Assembly: GCA_045837725.1 (NCBI GenBank)
Contig: JBEWZL010000224.1
Span: 1-32,111, forward strand
Length of the DNA stretch: 32,111 nt
Direction: 5' to 3'
DNA from: Vermamoeba vermiformis
Taxonomy: Eukaryota > Tubulinea > Echinamoebida
Shown here: piece by piece, positions 1-15,514 of the stretch
Layout: every line of letters begins with the position of its first letter
Numbering within the stretch: the stretch's first letter is position 1
Position numbers and translations under genes: made by a program
The notes under the pieces: generated by a model
Seen by the model: the letters and a program-made list of their open reading frames with translations, nothing else
The model's database searches: none
What the model was told of the DNA's origin: nothing

Positions 1-137
1 TATTATTAATACATAATTACTTACGGAATATTTCGATGCGTCCAACGCATCCGATCTGGCCAACAAGTTGCCGACCCCGTCGGTGAGCAGTAGTGATCGT
101 CCCTGCAGCGGGACACGAACGAAAAGCACGAGCATAT

Positions 138-770
138 ACTGAAACGACCATTGGTGGTCGGGATCTCGCGGTACGAAAGTCAAGAAAACTTTCGATCGTG
201 CTTGTATTTTTCCAATCACTCCTGTAATAAAAAATTAATATTATAGCAATGCGTAACGTTCAATTAAATGATATTTTACTAAAAATTCGGATAAAATTCG
301 ACCACTAAGCTCTAATCCGGATCTTTAATTTTTAAATTGAAAAATCAATAATTGAATTAACGATTTCTATGTATTATAAATGGTGGAAGGATATAGGAAA
401 ATTATTACCTTTTAAGATCTCGGTCGCTGCTCCGAGATTTAGGCGCGAGAAATTGCTGAGTCGAAAGCCGCGCTACAACGACGCTGAATATCGTTGTGCG
501 CGTGTTGACTGTCAATAATATATCTAATTAATACAATAATTCGACCCTTGTGATCGAACTATTGTAAATCCAAAATCGCATCGCTGATCGTCAAAAATAA
601 CTCGCGCTGAGACGGCTCTGGTACCGCGGCGCGTAACTGTCTGTTGTTAATAATCAATAAAAAATAAATAATTCGACCCTTGTGGTCGATCTCTCGTTGA
701 ACTATTTTTAGTGACAAGTTCGTATCCGCTAACGGACTTGTCAGTGCGGAGTTAATGACTCCAAACTAGA
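138..770. repeat. Hairpin-rich repeat block, copy A
   Basis: Order of inverted repeats: CGACCA/TGGTCG (145-160), CGAAAGT/ACTTTCG (174-194), ATCTCGG/CCGAGAT (417-438), an ACAACGA/TCGTTGT stem inside GCGC arms (470-501), an imperfect TCGACC hairpin (541-557), a GCGC/CGG...CCG/GCGC stem (603-633), TCGACCCTTGTGGTCGA (673-689), TGACAAGT/ACTTGTCA (712-743) and GGAGT/ACTCC (748-762). The same series, in the same order and orientation, recurs at 2410-3000. From 541 the block contains a tandem unit of about 132 bp that starts at each TCGACC hairpin. No protein is recognised. Confidence 0.65.
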
Positions 771-955
771 ATAAAAATGATTAATAATACTACTAACATT
801 ATTTCATGGGTTAATTTGCGAGAATTTCGATGATCTCGCGGTTTTGAATCCGATGCGAAATCGGAATCCGAATCAGAATAGTGATAAAAAATAACATAAT
901 CGTTTCTAAATAATGCTTACGTGTTATAATCGCCATATTTACTGCCAACTTCTTC

Positions 956-1045
956 AGATCTGACCGTTTTGATTGGTCAGATCTACGCGACGTTATTTCG
1001 CCGTCGCGATTTTTTCTGGCAACAGTACGCGTTAGTACTTGCCAG
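956..1045. repeat. Three consecutive perfect or near-perfect stem-loops
   Basis: Three inverted repeats lie almost end to end. The first, 956-984, has 10-bp perfect arms AGATCTGACC/GGTCAGATCT around a 9-nt loop. The second, 986-1008, has 7-bp arms CGCGACG/CGTCGCG. The third, 1016-1045, has CTGGCA and AGTAC arms pairing with GTACT and TGCCAG. They fill most of the inferred minus-strand exon 1048-922. They match no tRNA, snRNA or miRNA precursor that I recognise. Confidence 0.6.
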
Positions 1046-2409
1046 GAACTATCGTTTTTAATTAAAATAAACCAAAACAAACACGTATTAAAAAACTTTT
1101 TGATCCGGCGTTCTGATCCCCGCCAGAATTCCGTTTTAGGACTTACCTCGCCGCGCTATCTCGAATGATAAATACCATGTTAAAGACCATTGTTTGGGCT
1201 ATCTGTTCGCACCTAACAATCAATAAAATAACTTGTTTACGGTCTAATTCTATTACAATTTAAAGTTGCTCGTGTGAGATCAAATAGCTATTTTCCACGC
1301 GTTCGATCTGAATTTAAGCCGTAAAAATCGCTGACGTGCTCTTATCTGAAGTAAAAACGACATCAGTAAGTAATAATACAAGTATTTAACGCGTTCTACT
1401 TACTTTTAGCGCAATCACTGCGCTCTGTCAACCTCTTATTGGATCTAGATCCGCGAGCAGTGCTCTCGTACGTGTAAGTCCTAAACTAAGTATTAGCACT
1501 ACTATTAGTTTGTATTTGTTATTTTAAACGCATTGAACTTACCGTTGGCGCGATGCGCTTAATCAAAAGTTGAATCCGCTGCTGGTTCGCGGATATATCG
1601 TACTCGTTACTTTTCCTCAAGGGTTGTATCAACCCTTCCTGATTTAATAAGGGTTAGTAAATATCATTATAAATGCGTTTGCGTACTTTGCGGTCGAAAT
1701 AAACAGCCAAGCAGAACGTGAGTCGCGACATCCACGTCGAGTTCAACGAGGTTACCATTTCTACTAAGACAAACGTTAATTTAATTATACTTGATGTCTT
1801 TTTTTTTATTTACGTACCTTTGATGCGTTAGAGACTGCGACCAATAACATTGGAACGGATCGAGCAACGCACTTCTCAATCGCGTTACTCGGGCTCGCGA
1901 AGTGGACCATTTGGATCCGCAGTCGTTAGCTGTATGAATGAAAGGTTTTAGACTACAACAAAATAACAATGTTAAATTACTTACCGCGGACATCAGTTTG
2001 GCAGTCCGTTGATCGACCGTTCGATCCATCGTTACATAAAATGACTGGATCGTTGCGCTTCGTGATCTTAACCATCGCGTCAGTCCCTATCATGAGGGGT
2101 TAAAGCTATAACAATATTATCAATTAGTAATCATACACAATATCTATCTCTGTATTAACTTACGACGCGGACAACAGTTTCCAAACCAATACCGATCTCA
2201 CGCAACTTCGCATTCGGATCTTGAAGAATCCACACAGGTTACTAAATATAATATTATTAACAACGTAAATATGAAAATAAACAGAAATAGTACTTACGTG
2301 TTCGCGGTTCTAATAATGGCTGCGATCAGTGCCGACATGTTACCATTGATACTGACGCGTTCAAACAACCAAAAGAAGACTGTGTACGAGCAACAACGTT
2401 GTAGACAAT

Positions 2410-3000
2410 ATTAAACGACCGTTGGTGGTCGAGATCTAGCGAATCGAAAGATTACAACTCGATCCTGAACATATTTGAAAATTGAAATAATAAATTTACA
2501 TTATAGTAATAATATATAAGGTGGGAGTGTTGGAAAAATAATATTATTACCTTGATTTATCTCGGTCTCTGCACCGAGATTCGCGCAAGCTTGATCTCGC
2601 GCTTTGTCTTGCGCTAGAACGACGCTTGTTGTCGTTTGGCGCGTGCTTAATATTGATAATAATAAAAATAATGACAATATCTCGACCATTGTGGTTGATC
2701 TGATGCGAAGCTGAATATCGCATCAACTTGTCATCCAAATAACTCGCGCTGAACGGCCGTTGCGACCGTGGCGCGTCACTTCCTGCTGTTAATAACTCTG
2801 CAATAATAAATATATCGACCCTTGTGGTCGATTTGTCGAATTACTGATGCGAAATAACCCGTGCGAACATTTCGCATCAGCTCTGCTCCGCTGATCCTCC
2901 AAATAGCTCGCGCTGGAACGGCTCTGATGCCGCGGCACGTTACTGTATATGCTGTAATAACAATAAATAAATAAATCGACCCTTGTGGTCGATCTGTCAA
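2410..3000. repeat. Hairpin-rich repeat block, copy B, with tandem ~133-160 bp units
   Basis: This is the second copy of the block at 138-770. It has CGACC/GGTCG (2416-2431), ATCTCGG/CCGAGAT (2559-2580), a GCGC-armed stem (2611-2642), then units that each begin with the TCGACC hairpin at 2682, 2815 and 2976. Within the units are GATGCGA/TCGCATC (2702-2724), a GCGC/ACGG...CCGT/GCGC stem (2746-2774) and a 12-bp perfect stem CTGATGCGAAAT/ATTTCGCATCAG (2844-2880). Against copy A the stems are kept while loops and flanks have diverged. Short minus-strand frames cross parts of it (an Arg/Ser-rich one near 2547-2650), but none extends into a recognisable protein. Confidence 0.65.
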
Positions 3001-3965
3001 AGTTTTTACACCTGACAATCGAGCGTGTAACGGTCACTTCCTATTCGGGCACACAATTTTTTAAACCGACCTGCGTCGACAGTGAAAACCGACGTGAGTC
3101 GAACAGCACGTGCTGCCGAAAAATTATCCACCCAACAAATTTATGCAAGCAACACGTAACTATCAACCAACACGATCACCACAACCACAATGGTCGTGTA
3201 ATCAATTTTATTTTAATTTTCTTGTGCTTATCGTTGCGTTGAACTCAACGCAGGCCAAGTTTACCGGACGATCGGCTGTCTGTTGCACTAACTTGTGCTC
3301 GTACAGTGCGTAGAGCACTGAGGTGAGTTTAGTTAATTAATACCTCAGGAGAATTAAAATTAATATTAATTTCGGTAGGTTTTTCGGCTGATCGGTTATG
3401 CAACTCGAGCTCACTGCTGCGTATGGACTGGTGCATTCGTGCCTCAATTCAAAGAGGCATGGTTTTAGGATGTAGCTCACGAGCAGGCAGCGTTTTTATG
3501 GTGCTAGCCAACAAGTATGCTGCGTTTGGTAAGTAAAATAATTTAAATCCGTAATTTTCGATGCGCGGGATCTAATTTTTATTGTTTAAATAGTGCTGCT
3601 GGCCTCCTTATTTACTCCCAGCGTTCTATGATATTAAATTGGACTGCCCACTAGTGGCAACCTGATGAGGTAAGTCAGGTTAGGTTGTCTTAATGATCTA
3701 ACGAATCTCATCCAGGATTTTCCGTGTGCTCCCTCTCCCTGTCCCCATGACCAGGAGCGCGCTTTCTTGCCTATGACCAGCTGCTCGTGCTCTCCCTCTG
3801 TGGCTGGTCATGCTCCCTCTCTTGCCTGGTCGTGTTCTCCCTCCGTGACCAGCTGGACACACAGCAGTCGCATGCGCTGCAAGCCATGCCGAATTGGCAT
3901 GCTATTTGTAATAAATAACATATCATACATTTCTGTCCCTTTGTTTGCCGGACTACACCCTTGTT
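3001..3965 (+). other. Unassigned segment with three plus-strand introns; no recognised gene
   Basis: Three plausible GT-AG introns are visible on the plus strand: 3323-3378 (GTGAGT...GGTAG), 3529-3593 (GTAAGT...ATAG) and 3670-3715 (GTAAGT...CCAG). A frame of about 60 codons runs across the middle intron (from 3381, ending TGA 3629-3631), but it cannot be joined in frame to the open stretch upstream (3110-3313), which has a hydrophobic, signal-peptide-like run. The last part (3716-3860) is a low-complexity stretch rich in GACCAG and CTCCCTC words. Inference: a spliced untranslated or noncoding RNA, or the remains of a small gene. No product is claimed. Confidence 0.3.
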
Positions 3966-4295
3966 CTGCAGAAAGGCGTAGTTTTGAGGACTACGCCCCC
4001 GTTCTGTTTCGCAAGGGCGTAGTTTCAAGGACTACACCCCCGTTCTGTTTCACAAGGGCGTAGTTTCAAGGACTACACCCCCCTTCTGTTTCGCAAGGGC
4101 GTAGTTTCAAGGACTACGCCCCCGTTCTGTTTCGCAAGGGCGTAGTTTCGAGGACTACGCCCCCGTTCTGTTTCGCAAGGGCGTAGTTTCAAGGACTACA
4201 CCCCCGTTCTGTTTCGCAAGGGCGTAGTTTCGAGGACTACGCCCCCATTCTATTTCGCAAGGGCGTAGTTTTGAGGACTACACCCCTGTTCTGCA
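3966..4295. repeat. 41-bp palindromic minisatellite, eight units
   Basis: Unit starts are 3966, 4004, 4045, 4086, 4127, 4168, 4209 and 4250. All are 41 bp except the first (38 bp). A degenerate partial unit precedes them (about 3943-3965) and a 5-base stub follows. Each unit contains the inverted repeat GGGCGTAGT / ACTACGCCC around a 7-base loop. In several units the right arm is ACTACACCC, the change expected from deamination of a methylated CpG on the minus strand. In minus-strand RNA that change gives a G-U pair and keeps the stem. The reading frames that cross the array are by-products of the repeat. Confidence 0.9.
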
Positions 4296-4697
4296 ATGGT
4301 ACGGTGTTCTTTGCCCTTCAGAACGCGAAACCCTAAACTGTAGTAACCTAATAACTACTATAATAGCAGATTTCATCTTAAAAATGGGCTCACACGTGGA
4401 GGGGCTTTATGTCCACAAACAAAAATATCTAACAAAAAATAAAAGGATAGAAATCATCTTGTCAAATAAACAAGTTTTGTCCAGATTGCTAATTTCAATG
4501 TTGAAGCTGTCTATGTTGGAGGTTGTTAACTTGACCTCTCTCAAGCTCATCGTGTTGTAACACCAAGTGATCACATTGTTTTGGTACTCCCCTCTGTTTT
4601 CACTCAGCTTGTCACAAATTTACAAGAGTTATGGTACCTGAACTACAGATTATTCAATTCTCCCAACATTCAAAGTCAAGCAATTTGTTTATTGAAT
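4296..4697. other. Intergenic, downstream of AROM
   Basis: This stretch lies between the minisatellite and the AROM stop codon and should hold the AROM 3' untranslated region. On the plus strand a 61-codon open frame without a methionine (4533-4718) runs through it and overlaps the AROM stop. It has no recognised domain and a stop just upstream, so it is not called as a gene. Confidence 0.5.
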
Positions 4698-10167
<5,470 letters not shown>

Positions 10168-10345
10168 CGTTGTGAGCTCGCTCAAAGTTGAAATGGAAAT
10201 TTTTTTTTGTTTCGCCGTGAAAAAGCCGAAATTTATTGAGCTCAATTTATTGTTGTGAGCGACACACGAAGATATTTACTTTTCATCAAATAACAAAGTT
10301 CGAACAGATTGGATGTTGCTAAATCCATAAATACCTCGCCCGAGT
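10168..10345. promoter_or_regulatory. Head-to-head promoter region of AROM and the PH-PP2C gene
   Basis: The start codons of two divergent genes are 178 bp apart, so both promoters and 5' leaders must lie here. The segment is A/T-rich with an A/T homopolymer run near 10200. No factor-binding motif is named with confidence. Confidence 0.6.
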
Positions 10346-13300
10346 ATGGAATATGATGATGACTTCGATGAGACCACTACGATAAATTTGTTGGTCACAT
10401 GGGAGCAAAAATTAGGTACGTAGATATCGTGGTATCAATTTTGAATAGCCTCGCGACTTTCAAAAATTTTGCAATTTAAATTTTGATACCCAAAATTCGT
10501 ACTAAAATTAACTATTACTGCTAGGCTATTTGCACGATTTTTGGCCCTATTTATTGATAAATATTCGTGACCGCGTGGAAAAAGAATATTTTATTCAGCA
10601 TCCTAAATTTTACATGTCCTATTTCCCTCAATTTTACAAGCACGATGCCTTAATAATATCAGATCAAGAGTTTGTCGAAGGTAAGCTCTTTTTTTCACTT
10701 TTCCAGCAAAATAGCAATTTTGTACGCGTTTTTTCCTCTCGGGCCGCTCATCCCGTTTCTTAAGGCTCACTAAATTTAATTAATTGCAAATAACGGCATT
10801 CAATTAATTGTAAATTGGCCCCAAATAAGCTAATTCTTACTATTTAAGGCATGACAATAGCGCTGGAAGAGCACATTAGTTTTGAAAAAGGCGAAGAGCT
10901 GTGCAAGACTTTAGGCACTTATTTCATATACAAATACCTAGGACTGTATAAACTATTCGAAGGTATGCTATATAATACCGTATTCTCGAAAATAGGACCG
11001 TCAGATCAGCAGATCTAATTTCATGAAATTAACAGAGAAGCTTAGCCAAATATCGGACAATTTTGAAGAGATTGAAGGACTGGACGAGAAAACTTCGCGC
11101 TCATTGGTCAATGCGGCCAGTCAACAGCTCTACAACGAGAGCGTGACCTTCATCTTCGTGATTTTAATGTCCGTCAAATTGCACCGCTCTGTGCTGCGCG
11201 AGCTGTTGAACACAGCCATGAATCAAATGAAATCTCGCTTGCAGAACAACGATCTCAAGGACAAGATTAAAAAGGTATATACGAGCACGCACTAGCTCGC
11301 GTTACTCGTCTGACATTGGGTTGCAGGTGAGCTTGAGCATCGAATCAATATCCAACCGAGGCGATTCAGACGAGTACAACGCACCGCCCAAGTCGAGCGT
11401 GTTGACGATGAGGAAATCTCCGGCAAAGAAGATGAAACATCACGCACGAGGCCAGAGTGTTATTTTGCCACGACATCAGACTGACTACCCAAAGGTACGT
11501 CCATGATCGATTGTCTTACAATTATGATGCTCATTAACCCGCCTTTCGTCAGTACATTAAAGTGCAAGAGAAAGAAGGCTACTTGGAGAAACAAAGTCAC
11601 GACGTGCTCGTCTCGTCGCACAATCGCAAGCCCTGGAAGAAGCGGTGGATCGTCTTGAAGGACTTGTTCATCACGTACTTTGACGACGAGAACTCCACCG
11701 AAGTCAAAGGCTGTATACCGCTCTACCTCGTCTCCGGCGTCAGAACTTCACCTCAATTTGGAAAGTCCTCGTTTGAAGTCTCCACCGCATCACGTGTCTT
11801 TTGTTTCAGGGTCAGTTTTGTTGTTAACACGCGCCATTCGTTTGGTCTAACTTTCAACACAGAGCGCTGACGAGAGTGAAACACAAAACTGGCTGTTTTC
11901 AGTGCAGAGCGCCATTGCGCTAAATTTAGAATCGATCTTATGCAAGCCAATCGCATTCAAGCACAAAATCACACGCTCAAAGAAGTGGTGGCAACAAGAT
12001 TTGCGAAACTTCAAGCCGCTAGATTACCGAGACGAGATTGAAAATCTGGACGACTTAGGTGTCACCGAGCATACATTTCAGGTACGCCGCCTTTAAAACT
12101 TTAATTTTTTTGTCCAGCTCGACAAACTGGAATCTTTTCACGGTCATCAAACAATCTATTAAAATTTTTGTTCTTGGAGACTGCGGATGGTGCTGTTCTG
12201 CATAGTTCTTTGGGATCAGTAATATCTTGCCTGTTGGTACACGCACGTGATCTAACACCCAAAATAGGAAATCAAGAGCAGCCCATTGAGGTTCGTGTCA
12301 GTGACGAGGTGTCAAGGCCTATCAGATCACATGGAAGACGAGTTCACGGTGGTGACTGACACGAAGAACATTAAGAAGTCAACTAGTGAAAACTACGCTT
12401 TCTTTGGCGTGTTCGACGGTAACTACAACCACTCTATCAACAATATAAACGTAAGTTAACTGTTACTAGGTCACGGTGGAAATGAATGCTCGAAGTTTGC
12501 TAAAGAGCACTTGCTGAAGAACATTTTGAACTCGAAATATGTAAATAAGGACATTTTGAAGGCAATCGACGAAGGCTTCGCCCTCACAGATAAGATGTTT
12601 ATAGAAAACTATTACAACGAAGAGAAAGGCACGAGCGGATCTACTGCCTGCTGTGCATTAGTGAAAGGAAACAAGTAAGATTTTGGCGTAGTGATTCTCG
12701 ACTAACAACCTCCGCAGAGTGTATGCTATCAACGTAGGCGACAGTCGCATCATTGTCTCGAAGAAAAGCATTGCGCAGCCGTTGTCTATTGACCACAAAC
12801 CCTCACGACCTGATGAAAGGCAACGAATTCAGGTATGTGCTGAACAATATCGATGTAACCAATCGATTTAACTAACACTGCATAGACTGCTGGCGGATTC
12901 ATCACTGAGAATAAGGAAATCAACTTGCTGAACTTGTACAAACTAAATCCACATCTGCTCGAAGAGATTAGACTGCCCGACAGAGTAGCGCACACCGTTG
13001 GGTTTGTTAGGTAGGTATCACGCGTCTACTTTCTCGCACATACTAACCGCGGTTTAGTGTCTATCGAGTGATGGGCGAGCTCTCCGTTAGTCGCGCACTT
13101 GGTGACGCCGAGTACAAAGGCGACTTGAAGAACGATTTCTGGGACAGCAAACTGAACGCTGATTTGGTGATTTCAAAGCCCGAAGTGCAGCAGTTCAGCA
13201 TTGACGTTGACACCGAGTTCTTTGTGCTCGCATCTGACGGGCTGTGGGATGTGATGGACAATCAGCAAGTGGTTGACTTTGTGAAGGGGTGTTTGGCGCG

Positions 13301-13400
13301 AAAAGTGGAGCTCAAAACAGTGCCGCAAGAGGTCATCAAAGAGGCAATTACGCGCGGCAGTCAAGATAACATCACTGTAATGATACTGTACTGTATTTAA
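10346..13400 (+). CDS. PH domain - PP2C-type Ser/Thr phosphatase fusion protein
   Basis: Exons: 10346-10415, 10525-10680, 10849-10962, 11036-11274, 11327-11494, 11553-11810, 11863-12081, 12180-12218, 12268-12418, 12470-12674, 12718-12832, 12886-13010, 13058-13400; all phases agree, 733 aa. Residues 1-250 form a helical domain I do not recognise. Residues about 255-365 are a pleckstrin-homology domain (GYLEKQS, WKKRWIVLKD, closing helix with Trp in NWLFSVQSAI). From about 430 to the end is a PP2C catalytic domain with MEDEF, VFDGHGG, SGSTACCA, NVGDSRIIV, DHKPSRPDE, SVSRALGD, ASDGLWDVM and SQDNITV; the metal-binding aspartates are present. The Arg that usually lies just before the MED motif and binds phosphate is Ser here. 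Inference: a membrane- or phosphoinositide-recruited phosphatase. It recalls PHLPP but lacks leucine-rich repeats. The 39-nt exon 12180-12218 is the least certain part. Confidence 0.9.
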
Positions 13401-13547
13401 TAAATAACAATTGTGTACTATTCCAGGCTTATCTATATTTATATAATCTTTTATTATATCCCACAAATTCAAGTTTAGTTTTAAATAAGGTCGCGCAAAG
13501 AATATCCAAAAGGAAGGTCAAACAGAACGGCGCTCAAACTAAGCTAC

Positions 13548-15163
13548 TTAGTGCTTGGGCTTCTCGGCGGGGGGAGCAGCACCAGTAGTGGGCAAACCAA
13601 CGTACACCTTGAAGGTATCGTAGATGAACCATTGGAGGGCAGTCAAGGTACCAATCATGAAGATACGCATGCCAAGACCACGCCAGATACCAACAGGACC
13701 GAGCTCCTTGAGGATTTGACCAACAGGAGGACGAGTGGAGTACTGGTTCAACTTGGAGACGACAGAGTCGGCAGGGTGAGAGACGACAGCGCAGAAGACA
13801 CCAGCGATGTAACCAGCAGCGAAGGAGACACCGAGTTGTTCAAGCTTGGAGCACTCGCTCTGCACCGACACGTTAGTCATCCATAGAACTACGTAAGGTA
13901 TTAAAGGAGACTTACTCTGGGCTTGGGGATGACGTGAGCGTAGAGGGCTTGGACGGTTCTCTCGAAAGCCCAGAACTTCATCATAGTGTAAGGGATCTGT
14001 CTGGACCATAAAGGAACCAAACCCTTGTAGAGACCAGCAACACCTTCAGCCTTGATGATTTGACTCATACCTTGTCTATGTAAGAAATGGTGGTTAGTAA
14101 CGTACTATAATAAATTATTGACGATTTGAAAAAAGCGCGTTGCGTATCATATTTTTGCAAGAAATTTATCGCAGCTCGTCATAATTACCTCAAAGTGGTG
14201 GGGAAAGTGCGGTTAGCAGGGTTGGAGGTCTGAATTCTGACCTTGACGGCTTCCCAAGGGCACAAAGCAGCGTCAGCGATGAATTCAGCGCTGGCAGAGG
14301 CAGACAAGTACAACAAGTCCTTGTACTTCTTGGCGTTCTCCTCACCGGCAGCGTCAGCGTAGGTCTTCTTGAAGTACTATAGAGCGACAAACTGGTTAGA
14401 TCACGAAAATACAAAATTATTTTAAAAAATATGCAAAAAATCTAGGACATGCATATACGCTCTCGACTTAATATAAGGAACAATTATTGGGACTTACTTC
14501 GTAGAAACCGAACTTGCAGAGACCTTGAGCAGAGTAGCCGATCAAAGTAGGAGCCCAGCCGAGAACGAGACCTCGGGCACCTTCCTTGGCGAGAATTTCG
14601 CTAACGGAGGTCTTGATACCGACCTATAATACGATATTAGTAACGCCCACAAATTAAACAAATTATTTTTGAATCTGATAGATGGGATTCAACGGTTATC
14701 CGTTTGCTTGTCGTCTATAAAACTGATATAATTTTCGTGTATTTGTATGTAAGGTATCAGTGCATATTCATACAGGATATTTAATTATACCACAGCAAAA
14801 GCACGACAAAAAGATCGCGGTTCTCGCTTGTGGTGTAAATTAATACCCTGCAGGGAAATATTATTTGCATAATATGCTGACCGATAAATTATCTTTCAGA
14901 CCGCTTCGACAAAAACAATAAATAATTCGATTCATGAAGATAATTATTTGCGGCAAATCTGAATCCGTTAACAAGTTTGCAATTACATTCAAGGCTGAAA
15001 GTGTAATACGCTGTTACTACTATGTTAGTACACTTACTTGCTTACGGCACTTGATGATATCGAGGGTGACGACACCAGTGTGGGTAAGACCGCAAGAAAG
15101 CAAACCACCCAAGGCGCAGAGGCCGTAGAATTTGGGAGTGTACAATTCGACTTGTTGGGACAT
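13548..15163 (-). CDS. SLC25A3: Mitochondrial phosphate carrier (SLC25A3/Mir1 type)
   Basis: This inner-membrane carrier imports phosphate with protons into the mitochondrial matrix for ATP synthesis. Exons: 15163-15038, 14623-14498, 14376-14189, 14075-13916, 13859-13548; phases agree, 303 aa, normal for the family and without a long N-terminal presequence. The three carrier repeats are visible. The first signature reads TLDIIKCRKQ, the second CPWEAVKVRIQT, the third HPADSVVSKLNQ. Phosphate-carrier-specific stretches are FYGLCALGGLLSCGLTHT, GWAPTLIGYSAQGLCKFGFYE, and the region around SRQIPYTMMKFWAFER. The first intron is 414 nt, the longest found in a host gene here. The gene is convergent with the phosphatase, with 147 bp between the stops. 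Confidence 0.96.
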
Positions 15164-15514
15164 AGCTAAAGAACTTGAATCTATGGGCTCCTGTTACGGA
15201 TAAAAACAACGACTATCCTGAAAGAAAAACAAAATGGTAGCACCGCGAAGCGGGTAGAAATTTTAGCGAAAAAATCCATAGCTTTCGGGAGCGGGTAGCA
15301 TTCGCCAAAGATTTGACTAAATTGGTGCGGGTAGCACTAATAATAAGGCGAAGGCTAGCATTTTAGCGAATAAAGCAAAGCGTTTCTAATTTTTATTCGG
15401 ATGCGGGTAGCTAACAGACTGTAAGCGGCTTCAAAGTACCGTCTATTATAGTTCAATAATCAGTTAAAGTTATACTTGTCTTTCTGTTTCCCGCCACTAG
15501 TGGAATTAAAAAAG
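15164..15514. repeat. Left flank of the mobile element: repeated GCGGGTAGC motif
   Basis: The motif GCGGGTAGC(A), with close variants, occurs at about 15250 (GCGGGTAGA), 15291, 15327 and 15403, with the related GGCTAGCATT at 15352. The phrase TTTTAGCGAA appears twice (15261 and 15361). Related words occur in opposite orientation beyond the last gene of the element (21950-22180). Subterminal short repeats of this sort are the binding sites of the accessory protein in CACTA elements; that use here is inference. The phosphate-carrier promoter must also lie in this segment. No perfect terminal inverted repeat was found. Confidence 0.45.

Larger units (their letters stand above)
25..2241 (-). ncRNA. 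Candidate spliced noncoding transcript made of hairpin-rich exons
   Basis: Seen: on the minus strand the consensus donor GTAAGT/GTAAGC recurs about every 300 bases, and each one is paired with an upstream T-rich AG acceptor. The inferred exons, in transcript order, are 2241-2164, 2105-1985, 1638-1543, 1480-1404, 1212-1147, 1048-922, about 517-409, and 221-25; two more (about 1931-1819 and 1767-1691) are possible. Most exons carry one or more perfect inverted repeats, and the intervening introns are A/T-rich. The exon at 2105-1985 has stops in all three frames, so a continuous protein across these junctions is not possible with this model. Inference: a spliced structured RNA, or the decayed remains of a spliced gene. 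The ends and promoter are not identified, and no RNA family is recognised. Confidence 0.3.

Noticed and set aside
2299-2390. A protein exon on the minus strand reading like FFWLFERVSINGNMSALI
   Set aside because: The frame looks protein-like, but the next inferred exons cannot continue it (stops in all frames at 2105-1985) and no family was recognised.
3767-4063. Short open frames on both strands across 3767-4063
   Set aside because: They run through low-complexity sequence and the 41-bp minisatellite; the protein sequence is a by-product of the repeat.
3966-4295. CRISPR-like array
   Set aside because: The units are contiguous tandem copies without unique spacers, in a eukaryotic genome.
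12118-12179. Continuing the PH-PP2C exon from the acceptor at 12117
   Set aside because: That frame meets a stop within 15 codons; using the acceptor at 12179 keeps phase through two short exons into the PP2C domain.
15230-15250. Classical CACTA terminal inverted repeats at the mobile element's ends
   Set aside because: Candidate ends near 15241 (CACCGCG) and 22173 (CACTTTT on the minus strand) do not match each other beyond three bases and lack matching 3-bp flanks.
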